Source: Halocaridina rubra | Taxonomy: Eukaryota; Arthropoda; Malacostraca; Decapoda; Atyidae | Direction: 5' to 3' | Assembly: GCA_037179515.1 (NCBI GenBank) | Contig: JAXCGZ010005730.1 | Coordinates: forward strand, 10,001 to 74,000 | DNA length: 64,000 bases | In this document: positions 1 through 22,892 of the stretch, piece by piece | Layout of the letters: every line of letters starts with the position of its first letter | How positions within the stretch are numbered: the stretch's first letter is position 1 | Made by a program: the position numbers and the translations under genes | Notes under the pieces: model-generated | What the model saw: the letters and a program-made list of their open reading frames with translations, nothing else | Database searches by the model: none | What the model was told of the DNA's origin: nothing

Positions 1-925
1 TTTTCCAGCGAGGACAGCCAATTCCAGATCGGTTCTGGCCCAAAAGAACATTTTTGGGGATTGTCTCCAGACCAGAGACACCGATTGGGGATAGTTTAAG
101 GGCAGAAAAGACGAATTGCAATTGGTTTCCAGACCAAAATAAACGTTGGAATTGGTTTCGATATCCAGGTGACAGATTGAAGATGGTTCCAGAGTAAAAG
201 GAAGAGGTGGACTTCAACAACCGATTTTGAGTTATTCCATACCAAAGCGAATGATTAGAGATGTTCTAGAATAAATTGCCCAATTATATAGTTTCCATTA
301 CTAGTAACCAATGGAAAGATGGATTCCAGACCAAAGTGACCAGTTGGATATGTTCCTGAAGAGAGTAAGTGGCTGGAGATGATTTCCAGAACCAGTGGCT
401 AATTAGGTTATGCTTTAAAAACACGACAAATTGGGAGATTGTTTCCAAAACCAAACCGACAGATTGGAGATGTTTCCCAGTTATTCGAGATTGTATAAAA
501 AAAGAGTGAATGGAAATGGCTTCCAGAACAATATGACCAGTTGGTAGATGACATCCAGAACAAAACGACATTTTGGTCACCGTTTCATGGCCAAAGCGAA
601 AACTCCCAAGATAATTTCCTTTCAAAATTCCGTCAGCAGATGGTTTCAAATTATAGAACCACCAACTGCAGAGGGTTTCCACACTAACACTGCAAAATAC
701 AGATGGTTTTCAGACCAGATGGGAATTACACAACTTTTAATTCAGACCAAAACAGACTTTGAAGATGATTTCCAGATCACGACGACCGACTGAAAATGGT
801 TCAGGCCACGGCGAGTGATTGGAGATGGCTTCCAGACCACGTCGACCTATCGAATTTCAGGTCAAAATGATGTATTGGAGATGGTTTTCAGGTCAAAATG
901 ATGTATTGGAGATGGATTTCAAGAT
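1..925. repeat. Degenerate ~31-bp minisatellite
   Basis: Repeated variants of TTCCAGACCAAAACGACC followed by GATTGGAGATGG run from the first base to ~925. The clearest adjacent units are at ~864-925, where a 31-bp stretch ending GATGTATTGGAGATGG occurs twice. The left end is cut by the window edge. Units are diverged and some are longer. Confidence 0.7.
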
Positions 926-1084
926 AGTATTACCGATTAAAGATTTCTTTGTTGAGACACCAAACGGGACCCTAAAAAATTGCTTGAGAGTGGCTCCCTT
1001 AAGGAAAATATATATGAATAGGGCCGTTTATTGAACATGTGGGCTGGATAATACAGTGACCGCATGGATATCGCACTGGTCCTG

Positions 1085-1129
<45 letters not shown>

Positions 1130-1251
1130 TTCTAAAAGGAATTTTTTTCTTTAAATGTAGAATGAAGGTTATTGACCTACCACAAGGTCAGACACTTTAG
1201 AAATAGGATTGTTTTTTTTTTCATGTGTTACATTATACAAATGTCAAAACT
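926..1251. other. Unassigned stretch
   Basis: Contains the (GA)n tract at 1090-1125; nothing else recognised. Confidence 0.4.
1090..1125. repeat. (GA)n microsatellite
   Basis: About 18 uninterrupted GA dinucleotides. Confidence 0.95.
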
Positions 1252-1337
1252 GGAATAATTACCTACCTATTTCTAGTGCATGATTTATCTCCCGGGAGAG
1301 ATAAATCATGCACTAGAAATAGGTTGGTAATTATTCC
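1252..1337. repeat. 86-bp near-perfect hairpin
   Basis: GGAATAATTACCTACC at the left end mirrors GGTTGGTAATTATTCC at the right, and ~40-nt arms meet at ctcccgggag. One mismatch and a 2-nt offset near the centre. May be a small fold-back element. Confidence 0.85.
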
Positions 1338-2661
1338 AGAAGCTGTGAGATTTCCCCTGCCTGCAATAAGTGGAATAGAACCTCAAGTTTAGGGTCAGAT
1401 CTTCACAACGTTTTCTTTGCAGCTGATAATTTCTTTTTATATTAGCTTGCATATATTATATTTATTTTACAAAAATTAACTCTTATTTAGTATTAACTCC
1501 TCCTTTGCGGTTCTTTTAAAAGGAACTTTATTTTTATCGATCTATGATGCAGTGAATAATATTTTTCAGTTTTTTTTTCTTTTCACTGAATTAGGAATCC
1601 TCTGTATCTTCTTCCTGCAGAGAGTCAGGGTATTTTGCTTTGACTCAGCCACCCCCTTATAAGGGGGAATATGGCTCTTGTATATAGACAGTTATAGAGC
1701 AAACTCTTCAAGGCTTAACTTTTAAGGCTAATTCCATACTTGGGGATTTTCCCTGTGATTAAGATGTACTCATTGAAGAGAACGAGTATCTAAGGTTAGA
1801 AATGGACCCAGCATTGAGTGAGGAGCTTCCTCTTTCTACCCATCAGGATAGCGAAGGATTCCATTTTGAGTATTCTGAGTGTCCTGAGATTGGAAATGTA
1901 CAGAGAGTTGAGTGAGGGTCATCCTTCTCTTTCTATCAAGGAGAATAGCGAAGGATTCCATTTTGAAGGAGTGATGGGCCACCTGTTGTAGATAAAAGAC
2001 TGTGAGGTTGGCATCGTCGTCTCTGGACGAAACTGTGTGAACAGTATGTGCGCGTTTATGTTTGCACAAGTGTGTGTTCGTGACGGTGTTTGTCAGTGTG
2101 TGTTCGCATGTGTTTGTGTATGTGTTACGTGCGTTTGTGCGTGTGTGCGAAGGCTTCCTCGGCCTAACGCGCCCAATTGAAAATCAATGTGGCGCCTCCA
2201 TTTGGTTTCTGTGACCCGCCTACCACCACCACCATCGCCGATTCCGCCGCTCTCTCTCTTTCTCTCTCCACCGCCTCTTACGATGTTGGAATAATTCTAC
2301 ATATATTCCCTTTGACTTATTAAAAAAAAAAAATATGCTACAAAAATACTCTCAAAAACAACTCTGTTTTAAGGTTTTATCATTCCATATAAACCTTGTT
2401 TTTCCCTTTATTTCGCATATATGAAAAATATATCAATATTTTTTTTTTTACTTTCCATTCTAACCCGTCAGTTGTTGAGTATCCTTTTCAACCATTTTTC
2501 TGTTGCAATTCTTGTGGCTTCCTATTTGTAAATGGCGCCCGCGAGGGGACAGGGGTGGGTGGGAAAGGGAGCTGACAACGCTAAACCCTTGTTAAGGAAG
2601 GAAATTTTGCTACAGTATAGCTTTCCCCTCAACCTTACTTCCCTAAGGGGAAAAGTGATTG

Positions 2662-2667
<6 letters not shown>

Positions 2668-2731
<64 letters not shown>
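2668..2731. repeat. (AT)n microsatellite
   Basis: Uninterrupted AT dinucleotides followed by a short (ATGT)n run. Confidence 0.95.
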
Positions 2732-2734
<3 letters not shown>

Positions 2735-2883
2735 CATGTATGTATGTACGTACGGATGTATGTATGTATGTCAAGTATTTTCATACCTGAAAACATGAAA
2801 CATACGTGTTCTTGACGAGGATTCGAACCTAGATTCCTTGATGGAATGTCAGTTGTGTCCTAAGTTCAAATCATCTTCAGGGG

Positions 2884-2886
<3 letters not shown>

Positions 2887-2941
<55 letters not shown>
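2887..2941. repeat. (AT)n microsatellite
   Basis: Uninterrupted AT dinucleotides. Confidence 0.95.
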
Positions 2942-2943
<2 letters not shown>

Positions 2944-3249
2944 CAAGTAATAATAGTAATAATAATACAATTGAAGAAATATCCAAAAAACATGGTTATT
3001 ATTAACATTTCTTTTGCGTGAGAGCTGCGGAACGGGGATTTCCCCTTATCGAAGGAAGCGTGAGTTATGGATGATTCACTTCCATAGTAGAACCCAATAA
3101 CTCGTGTAATGATGTACTCGCTAAGCCTTGTACATCAACCACGTGAGGGACGCCCCTATCCTTTCCTTGTTCCCTGATAGCTCTGGCGTAGAGAAATTGA
3201 ACTCTTTCTGTTTACATTCTCTCAGACCTGCAATTTTTTTTTTATCTTT

Positions 3250-3391
3250 TGAAGAATTGGGACCTGTCTTTTATTACCAGTAAAAAAGTCAGGTTAGGTT
3301 AGAATTTGGGCCTAAAGGCCCAGTTCGAATTCTAACTTACCCCAACCCAACCTCTCTACGCTGTTGATAAAAGGCAGGTGTCAATTCTTCA
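3250..3391. mobile_element. Hairpin MITE, family F copy 1
   Basis: 31-bp terminal inverted repeats: TGAAGAATTGGGACCTGTC at the left, and a right end whose complement reads TGAAGAATTGACACCTGCC. Inside is a second palindrome around TGGGCC-taaa-GGCCCA and a TTAGGTT motif. The same termini recur at 42330-42793, so this is a dispersed family. No coding capacity. Confidence 0.65.
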
Positions 3392-13408
<10,017 letters not shown>

Positions 13409-16400
13409 TGCTTAGTAAGTCAGTATCAAAGACACTGCAGAAAATGTTTTAGCAAAATATTTACCGCTTCCTGTTGATGGAAAACCCATATGCAAAATAG
13501 GTTTTATTCAGAACATTACACGAATAAGTGCAACAAAACAAAATAATATATATATATATTGATGAATTTTCTGCAATGTGATAAAGACTAGTTGAGCTCT
13601 AAGATGCTCCATTCATCTAAGGTAAACGTTCATCCGCAACCTAAATTATTATTTAACGTACTGAAATTCCATGCTGAAGTTCACATTATTACTTCATCAG
13701 ACATAATGGTAGTTTCAATAGGTCAGGGGCTCATTCACATCATCCTCCATGGTAAGAAGTTCTTTTAACTACCTCTCGGAAGTTAGAAGTAAACAAGTTC
13801 GCATCCATTGTGTGTTCTTGCGTTCTCTCAAGGTTTGTGCAACATTACCTAAATTGACATGGCATCAGAATCCTCATTTTTTTTTAAATTTTTATGTGTA
13901 TATTATTTATTGACTCATTTGTTTTCTTTTGCAAGTAACTGTATTTATACCAAAGATTAGTGAGAAGCAAAATGGGTTGGTGCTGTGCAACTAATCAAAA
14001 TTGCCAAGCGAAACCCAGTTTTTGAGTGTGATACTATGCTAAGCGGAATCCCACCTCTTATGCCCATATCACGCGGAGTTGGCGCCGTCAGGGACTCCAG
14101 TACAAACTACGGCAAAGTGCACAGTTAGGAATGTTTAGGCTCTCTACTTCTGAAAAATTATCATCTATCCAGCAGTTATTCAGATATACATAATAATATT
14201 ACTAACATTCATAATACCATCTTGGTGATCAATAGTGTGTGCCAGTATTAGAACTGACCAGCCTTGACGTCAGTTCTCTTTCTTTCACTCGCTCTGTTTA
14301 CCTTAAATAATTAGGCAGTCTGTGCCTCATTACATATTGAGCAGTCAATCATAAACCACCTCTATACTCAAGAGCCTAAACATTTAGCTATTGTGAATGC
14401 CAATGATATCGTTAGGCCTCTTTTGCGGTCTCTAATCCAGCAATAGAATGCGGGGTGAGGATGCAGTTGCTCTGTTCATTCAAGTACCTCTGGAAGAGGG
14501 GTCACTTTAGAAGAAATATCATCGTTGACGGATAAATGGAATAATACTGATATGTAATAATACCTTAGTAGTGTATACTGTAATAGCCTTTCTAAGTTTC
14601 TGTTGTCTCTAAGGCCCAGAATTTGCTAAAAGAAAAAAAAAATGGATTTAAAAGTTTCAAAATAGGAAAAATGATAGGTTTACACATGAAATAAATCCTT
14701 CTCCCGCATGCTAGTACAGTATTTAAATATCTGATTAGGTGTTGTATTCCTTTTCTACTGCTCTGATGATGTGCATGGAGGCAGTAAAAGGAATTCAATA
14801 CTTGATCCACTTATGCATTATACATTTTAATGTATAGCATAATTGATGAAAAAAAGAATTAGAGACATGTAGTTGGAATACTGTGTGCTACTGTAGTGCT
14901 GCCTCTCGTCAAGAGTTCATTTTCGACGATAACGCACTTTTAGTGATCTACCTCCGTATTCTTATGTAGCAAACACAGCCGTGGCCTCTGTAGATGGTTG
15001 TTTTTGTTTGCTGTCTTGCCATATCTTCAAAGGTCCAGTGTATTATGAATCTGATCTCATGTCCAAGGACAAAAAAGTAAAAAAAGAAAAAAAAAGAAAA
15101 AAAGGAAGTCTCTTTCTAGGCTGTAGAATTCATGTACATATTTTGTGTGTAGTACGTAAGGTGCCACAGTGCCCGATGGCATGGTTGTTTACTTTTGATT
15201 TAGTCCTTTTTTGTTTCCCCTTTCTGTCAAGTTATATTTATAACTGGCACCATTTTTACCTTGTATGCCTCATTATTGTACTACTTCTGTTTGTGTAACA
15301 TAGAGTCAGATTGGAATATAACCTTTAAAAGTCAAAAAACTTAAGTGGGAAATGGTTGTCAGTGACATGCTAGTAGGCCATGTTTATTCGTTTAGTCAAG
15401 GGATTGTACTGTAATATCTCCAACAGTGGCTAGGCTAATAGTCTAATTAGTGTTACATTTGAATAAAACACTGTTAATGTATATTCATCCCATTTCTTTC
15501 AAGATTTTTATTTTTTCTTGTTGCTTAAGTGTTATAATACTGGTATTTAAGTTATTTATGTACAAACTCCAATATGCTGGTCAATACCAATGCCTCCTTA
15601 AAACTTCCAAAATAACGGCTAGCAGACTTATTGTACTTGTATATAGCTAGCCTGTACGTTGTGTTTTTAATCTTAACAGTGTCTGTTGTAAATATCGAAT
15701 ACAAATATTTATCAGTAATAGTATCTCCACTTTAAGTCTGCAAAGCTTCAAAAGCCCACTCGCTCTCTCTTGATTTTATATCACTGAATGTCAAGGACGT
15801 GATCTATGCGCAGCGTGTATATTTCCCGTAGAAGGGTTCTGATCTTATTTTTATTTGGTCTATGACTGAACAAAAAATGACTGAAGTGCTTCTTATCATT
15901 AACAGTCATTACCGTATGCCGATATAATCGTATAGAAAAAGAACTTAGGCAGAGGATAACAGTTACTGAAGACTGAGTACAGCTAATAATATATATATAT
16001 ATATATATAACCCAGAAGGCTCAATTCATTCTTTTTTAATGAGTAACAATGTTTACCTCTCAGTATTTAAGTTAGTTCAGCATTTCATCACTACCTATTT
16101 ATATCATGAAGCCGAATTCTCTTCATCGTTATTCAGAGAATATATTCACATACAAATTTATTGTACATTATCATGTAACCCAAGGCTTTTTAGACACAAT
16201 GAGAGTGACTAATATCAATATAGTTATATATATATACTGGTATATGTGTATGTATATATTGCATATAATGACATACATGTTTTATATGAGTATAGAAAGA
16301 GAAGAAAATAGGTTTGTATAGGGTCTGTGTTATTGCTTCATCTTTTTGTGACTGACCCCGTGAAATCAGAGCCAACGTTTGTTTCATGACAATCGTCTCT

Positions 16401-17585
16401 TGAGGCATATCACTTGCAGGTCCTTGTGTCTGTGTCACTCTCCTATCCCAAAGGCAAAATAAACTAAAGTTTAAACACAAAAAACTGTAAGATATAAAAA
16501 GTGATTCATCTGTGAATATTGTAAAATGCATGTCTCATTGCTTGAGAACAACTGTGTAAAATATTTAGGATCGTGTACATATTAGAATGATATGTTAGAG
16601 TTACTTTAGATTTAGAGAAAATATTCTCTTTTTTGCCTATCTCTCTTCCTTTCATTCTCTGTCTCTTCTGTGACTGCATTTCACTCTCTACTTCTGGGCA
16701 TACATATTTTTCTCATGCATTTATTATCCCCGTGGATATATTTTTGTTATGGATTATATTTAAGTTTTCATTGATTAGAAACAAGGAAATTATTTGTTAA
16801 AAAAATACTGATTACAAGAAATGAGTTAAAAGTCTGTATTATACATTTATTTGTTCCTTGGAATTTGATGTAGACGATTGATCAATTGTTATCCTCATTT
16901 ATTTCATTGTTATGAGTATAGGTTCTGAATGATAGTAAGTTGGTTTGATTTGTAGAGACTTTCTTTTATGTCTTGACTTGCCAAAACTATTTGTTAACAA
17001 ATGGAGTAATGTATGTATGTAAAGGGACTCGCTTGAGACAAGCGTGCCTGTGAAAGGAAATTTGTTGTGTGGAAAAGAAATTTATTTTTTATTCTTTTCT
17101 CGAACTACAGAATGGTTGTATTATTTATTTATCCATTTCAAAATTTTTTTGTTTAAGCTATTGTTTGTGAGGCCAATCTTGTTTTAAATTATAGCTCACT
17201 TTATCTTTGCAAATGAATATGCAAGTGTGTAAATTTGGGTGATGTAAATGAATTATAAGAAAATTTTTCAAACCTTTTGTTCAAGTTTATATTTTTTATT
17301 TTGGTGCAGATATACCCTTTACCATCACCATTTTGTCCACCCACCTATATCAATTTTCACCTCTAAAGCAAAACTCCCAACCCATTTTTGTCTTTGTCAT
17401 GATTATTGTTTCATCCATTTTTTACATTTGTATTAAAGACTTTACAAGGAGATTTATATTAATCATCCTTTCTACTGTGTATGAGTGTCGAACTCGGTTT
17501 GCTTGTTTTGATTCATTAGTCACGCTTCCCGGTGATGGGCAAAAAAAATATCCATAGTTCATTTGCTGAATGGGAAAGGCAAGAA
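13409..17585 (+). other. Possible 3' UTR, then intergenic DNA
   Basis: No coding similarity seen. The first ~2.5 kb after the stop has little recognisable repeat content apart from a short (TA)n at 13541, compatible with a long 3' UTR. AATAAA occurs at 14690-14695 and 15462-15467; neither can be proven as the cleavage signal. A short inverted repeat (AATGTTTAGGCTCT at 14130-14143 and its complement at 14371-14384) brackets ~255 bp. (TA)n at 15991-16009. Confidence 0.35.
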
Positions 17586-17692
17586 GCGACAAACATAGGG
17601 TCGAGCCCACTGCCGGATGTTAGGGAAGGCGTCTAGTCTCAATCCCCCAACTCCAACTTGTCCGTCCATCCCCATTTGTGACATAAAACAGT
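17586..17692 (+). mobile_element. SINE-A fragment
   Basis: TCGAGCCCACTGCCGGATG, then TTAGGGAAGGCGTCTAGTC and CCCAACTCCAACTTGTCCG. Lacks most of the tRNA head. Confidence 0.6.
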
Positions 17693-17706
17693 GCTCTATT
17701 TTTTTG

Positions 17707-17985
17707 GGGCCCGTAGTATGTCAGCGGCAGAGAGCAGGAGTAGGGAAGTGACTAATGGGGGTCTGATTTTGGTGCAGGTCATTAGGAAGGGCATCCAGCC
17801 TTAATTCCCCAGCTCCAACATGTCTGTGTTCACTTCCATTTGAAAGAGGATTAATTATGATGTGTGAAAAAAAAAACTGGCAATAGGGAAAATAATGTGA
17901 TATCCTAGTATACTCTTGTGCATTACATAAGGTGAATAAGAGGGATATCTTGGAGAAAGTAGATAAAAATGTCACACACAAATTC
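17707..17985 (+). mobile_element. SINE-A copy with H-like tail
   Basis: Diverged head, then TTAGGAAGGGCATCCAGCC, CCCCAGCTCCAACATGTCTG and GAGGATTAATTATGATGTG. A short A-run follows, then an H-like block with GGTGAATAAGAGGGATATC. Confidence 0.65.
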
Positions 17986-18599
17986 CCTGCAAACTGCAAT
18001 AAGTAACTCAAGATGTGATACTGCATTTGGTGAAGACTATTTTACGTCCGGATCAGTTGTAATATAATGTGAAATTGTTAAAAGTAATAGAAGAATTTGC
18101 AGGTCAAGGCAAAATCAGCATGATCTTTCTGAATTCTAACCTGTTTTTTACCTTCCACATCATGCTGTTACTTTTTTGTTACTCCTAGAAATGTTATTAG
18201 ATGATATTCTTCACTCTTTCCACATTTCCATGTATCTGAAATTGAGCAATATTACTTAAGTACACAAAACTGTTACTCTTTAGGGTTTCTTAAGTAGCTA
18301 CACAACAAAACTTTGTTAATGCGTCTTAGATGTTTATTTTGTAGCTACAAATACAAATCCCAATGATTCAATGCTATATTTTCATTGCACACTAAATAAG
18401 ATGCCAGAGCTAATAGGTTACAGACTAAATAAATCAAAGCCCTAAAAACAATCACATTCTGCATAGCTACCACATACAGACTGCTTACACAACAAATCAA
18501 AGTCCTCAAGTCAAAGACCACCAGCTATCGGAATTGTATTCATACCCAGTTGATTTATTGTTCCATCTAAAACGCAATAACAACACAAAAGGAGCATGC

Positions 18600-18840
18600 A
18601 CAACCTCCTGACCTCCATCTTTCCAAATGCACCTTTCCTCGTGAAGGCAAAGTCCACCTGTCTAGGCTGAAATGTGGGCACTGTCCAGCCTCTCTGAGCT
18701 ATCAGAAGAGGGTGGATAACTCCGTCAATGATGCCTGCCTAGAATGTAACACATCACCTAGTACAATCAAACACATTAAGGAATACAGCACTTATTACAA
18801 ACACACATGCAACAACAGAACACTTAACTCCCAAAATCAG
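18600..18840 (+). pseudogene. Non-LTR retrotransposon C-terminal fragment
   Basis: In one frame from ~18600 it reads SKCTFPREGKVHLSRLKCGH, then YQKRVDNSVNDACLEC and STIKHIKE. This is the Cys/His pattern (RLRCGHH..., C..C......T..H) found near the C-terminus of many arthropod non-LTR pol proteins after the RNase H region. No intact ORF around it. Confidence 0.6.
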
Positions 18841-18902
18841 TAGTGGTCTGCCTTAGTGACTCGGGGCTGTTCAACCAGGCAGCTCAAAGGGGGGGGGGGG
18901 GG

Positions 18903-19043
18903 TTACAGACGATCATTATTACTGTCAGTAAAAATACTGACACTATTCTATTGGTGTGGACTACTACGTCCATATGATGGACACACCGACAGTAATAATG
19001 ACAGTACAGGAAATACTGTCAGTAATATTGATCGTCTGTTTAG
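18903..19043. mobile_element. Short TIR element (MITE-like)
   Basis: ACAGACGATCATTATTACTG at the left mirrors CAGTAATATTGATCGTCTGT at the right. The internal CAGTAATAATGACAGTA gives a second pairing option. Preceded by a G-run at ~18889-18902. Non-coding. Confidence 0.65.
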
Positions 19044-19857
19044 CCCTTAAGAAACAACTCTCCAAGAACAAAACGTCACATAGAGGATCTTAAGTAGTTG
19101 AACGACTTAAATCTGAGTTTTAAGTTGTTTTTCTGTATCACAAAAAGCACAAAGAAGCAAAAAATATCTTCACAAAAGTAGGTGAGATATGGAGTTTTTA
19201 AAACTCAAGAAATAACTTCAAAAGCAATAGGAAGAGTTCACTAACTCAAGATCAAAACTGGACCATTCCTGATGGCTCAGTATAGATATATAAAAATAAA
19301 TAAATTTCTTCTTGAGCATTAGTACTATGAAACACAACCCTGAAAAGGCCTAAAAATTTACACCGGGTGAAAAATTTATAATCAAACAAAGTTTATAGTG
19401 AAAAGGCAGCAATAAATATTCAATGACCAATAAATCAATCATAATCTGCAAATAAGATATTGTGGGTGTATTCTACGACCTGTCTCTGATGGTTTTCTTT
19501 GAAGTCAGTTTGAGATAGCGCATATTAAAAGATTTAAACTGGATAGTGATCCTATTCTTAGCGGTGAAATTGAAGGCAAAGAGACAATTCCATAAGCAAT
19601 CAACTGGAAAAACTAGCATGGAGGGTCTAAAGTCACATCATTCAATGAGCATAGAGCTTAATATTTTACAGATAAAATATATAATTGCCTGAGGAGTATC
19701 TTCATCCATATTAAACAGGTTTCACTGACAAAGAATTATTTCATGTCTACACATAGAAACTAATCCTGGTCAGGAGCAGATGAATATTAAATGTCTTTTC
19801 TTCACATATACTAAAGTTGTTATAGGATCACTGTAAATGTCAAAAAACAAATTGATT

Positions 19858-20052
19858 CGATTCAGTTTTACGTCATGGACTCCCTTTTCTACCAAGGGCT
19901 AGGAAGATTGCCTTTTCATGCGAAGGACTTTTTTTTGGCAGATGTAAAACGTCACACTGAGTGCATGCCCTTGCTAACCTCAGACCGTGGTTGGGCACGA
20001 ACTCTCAACCTGATGCCTCAAAGTCGTAGACGCTACCGCTTTGCCACGGTGA
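19858..20052 (-). mobile_element. SINE-B copy (tRNA-derived)
   Basis: Reads in reverse: head CACCGTGGCAAAGCGGTAGC (A box), a diverged B box, then the SINE-B body with AAGGGCATGCACTCAG, GCAAAT/ACATCTGCCAAAA and the end GGGAGTCCATGACGTAAAAC. It abuts the left end of the inverted repeat starting at 20075. Confidence 0.8.
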
Positions 20053-20074
20053 CTACTAAATGTCTAAAACAATT

Positions 20075-21490
20075 CGTTACAAGCACTGGTGTAAAAAAAG
20101 TGATAGTCTTCTTGAATAGCATTTCCATTTATAACTAAGGGTACTGGTAAAGCATAGGACCTCTATGTAGTGAAGGTATTGTGCTGGCTCATTCTGGTAT
20201 TCACCATAGCTATTGCATATTAATATTACCCAAAGAATAACCCATAAGATTTAATACTAAAATTACTTCAGATTTTATAACCATACTGCTAAGTCGGTAA
20301 TGGTATGGCTTCTAAATATATGCCAGGCAAATAAGGTTGAGATAGAGAAATACCATACTTACACCCACTGAATTTTCCCCTTAAGATATGCATTAAAGGG
20401 TCTCCAATGTATTCCTTGACATCATACTATATTCCAATATTACTTATATGTGAAAAATACTTTGCAGCCTCACTCATTACTTGTTTTCGTATTTAATATA
20501 AATATTTATTCTTAAATGTCTGAAAACAAATATTTATATTTAAATATGAAAACAAGCGACAAGTGAGGCTACAAACTATTTTTCACATATAAGTAATATC
20601 GGAGTACAGTATGATGTCAAGGAATATATTGGAGACCCTTTCGTGCATATCTTAAGGGGGAAATTCAGTGGGTGTAAGCATAGTATTTCTTTATCTCACC
20701 TTTCTTATTGTCTTTGCCTGGCATATATTAAGAAATAAGGTAAACCATCATTACTTGGTCATGGGGACTGCGGGAGCGCAGTGGTTAGAGTACGCGACTT
20801 GGGAGGTAACAGACCCCAAGTCAACTGCTGGGCGTTAGGAAGGGCATCTAGCCTATATTCCTCTACTCTAACCTGTTTGTGTCCACAGCCTTAATCGGCA
20901 TTAATAGTAAAACACACACACAATATGTAGTAGGTTGGCTCATGGCACCAGCCGCCCGTTGTGATGCTACAGCTGAAGGTTTTTTGAACTTAAATAGGTC
21001 TGTCCAGGACAGTTCGATGTTAAGTCTTCCTTCAGTTACGGTTCTTTTTCTATGCCTACAGCTACACTGAATATTCTTGGATATTCATCACACATCTTTT
21101 ATTATCCCTTCACATCTGACAAGTCATTACACTCTCCATCTCTTTTTCTCTTTACTTTATGTCTTCTTCGTGCCCAGGCCCGATGAGGGCTGTTTTATTT
21201 TATAATTTTTTTTTGGCCTGTCCTGGTGTCACAATCATAAAAAAAAAAAAAAATAGCCATACCATCACTGACTTAGAAGAATGGTTATAAAATCTGAAGT
21301 AATATTAATATTAACTCTGTATGGGTTATTCTTTGGGTAATATTAATATGTAATAGCTATGGTGAATGCCAGAATGAGGCAGCACAATACCTTCACTACA
21401 TAGAGTTCCTATGCATTACCAGTACCATTAGTTATAAATGGAAATGCTATTCAAGAAGACTATCACTGCTTTACACCAGTGCTTTTAACG
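20075..21490. repeat. ~1.4-kb inverted repeat interrupted by a SINE
   Basis: Left arm 20075-20510 (from CGTTACAAGCACTGGTGTA) mirrors a right arm in two pieces, ~20528-20745 and ~21254-21490 (ending TACACCAGTGCTTTTAACG). The loop is ~17 bp at 20511-20527. The right arm is split by a full-length SINE-A (20762-21253). Arms are diverged by scattered substitutions. No ORF. Best read as an old fold-back element or inverted duplication. Confidence 0.85.
20762..21253 (+). mobile_element. SINE-A, longest copy (~490 bp)
   Basis: tRNA-like head (GAGCGCAGTGGTTAGAGTA, A box), then the body GTTAGGAAGGGCATCTAGCC and TACTCTAACCTGTTTGTGTC. A ~290-bp 3' part follows with TCCAGGACAGTTCGATGTTA, CGATGAGGGCTGTTTTA and GGCCTGTCCTGGTGTCACAA, ending in an A-run. 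The same 3' part occurs reversed at 48300-48610 and as tails at 27050, 57930, 58340 and 63600. It sits inside the right arm of the inverted repeat, so it is younger than that repeat. The right-arm sequence on each side may be a diverged target duplication. Confidence 0.8.
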
Positions 21491-21971
21491 TTTTGCCCCT
21501 CTCTCTACCTAATGGTCAAATAGTTTACTCTTATCCTACTATCAGACTATATCCTATGAAGTTACTTCAGGAATGCTATATGCTGCTACATTTCCCAGTC
21601 ATGATAGGAGTGTTGTATGAGAAGGAGATGTAATGGACCCTGTTCAATCTGCAGGACTTTATGTACTCTGTACGGGATTCTTAATGTCCAATATGATCCT
21701 GTGTTGTAAACTATATGGCATCCCGAGTCATAGAGCTTGTCCTTCATCCTAATTCATAAGTTCATGTATGGAAAAAGGATATCATAAATTATGCCTGATA
21801 TTCTTATTTTACTTCATAGTACTCATTTCCCATGTATTCAACAAAGGATTCAAAGTGCAATAAAAAAAACATGCTCTTCAAAGTACAAGAGCATTTCACT
21901 ATGTCCTTTAGGATAAAAAATGAATCACTTCCCACTAAGATTATTTATGTTAGTGGTAGTATTTGCATACT

Positions 21972-22107
21972 GGGAAGTGACAAGCCTGACAAAAGTAGAT
22001 AAGATCCCGCCACAGGGTATTTGAAAGGGCATCCAGCCTTAACCCATCAGTTCCAACCTGTTTGTATACAATAGCATTAATGGGGATTAATTGTGAAGCA
22101 TAAAATG
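21972..22107 (+). mobile_element. SINE-A copy, 3' truncated
   Basis: GGGAAGTGACAAGCCTGAC, then GAAAGGGCATCCAGCCTTAA, CAGTTCCAACCTGTTTGTAT and GGGGATTAATTGTGAAGC. Confidence 0.7.
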
Positions 22108-22320
22108 GAGGAAATATTCTTCCTGCTCAATATATATAATAGCAGCATATTTCAGCTCTCCCTCTTCTTATTATAACTATGACAGTCTCTTTTTTTTTTT
22201 ATTAATGTGATAGCAAGTTCATGACTGAAACTGTCCCTAACAGTATATTAAGCACTGTACGAATTGCTGTTACTCTATATATCCTTTTTTATTTTTTGGA
22301 CAAGAATATAATACAGTACA

Positions 22321-22456
<136 letters not shown>

Positions 22457-22535
22457 TGGACAGAGTTAAGATTGCATACTAATAACTCCTCTTTTTCCGC
22501 CGATATTCACTTATTGTTGAAGATATTACATACTG

Positions 22536-22657
<122 letters not shown>

Positions 22658-22892
22658 AAATTTGAATATATTGTTTAGCTGTAACACAGTTCCTTTTCCT
22701 CATAACTAATTACAGCTTTTCCCATTATCTACAACTAATTCAACACTTTTGATCACGGGCTATTCTCCATTTTTAACTTAATTTCATTTGATACTACTAG
22801 TATTATCAAATGCATATTGATCTGCACTGTAAAAATACCATAAAACAAATTAGAAATCTGACTGAGGTTACTACAGCAAACTAACTAAGGTT

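Larger units (their letters stand above)
1338..3249. other. Repeat-containing intergenic stretch
   Basis: No gene recognised. 1616-1695 resembles the tail of the H repeat (gagtcagggtattttgc, then ggctc-tgtatataga; compare 50125-50170). 2030-2150 is GT-rich. (AT)n tracts at 2668-2731 and 2887-2941. 2815-2875 holds a perfect minus-strand B-box-like GGTTCGAATCC, probably a tRNA-derived relic. Confidence 0.4.
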
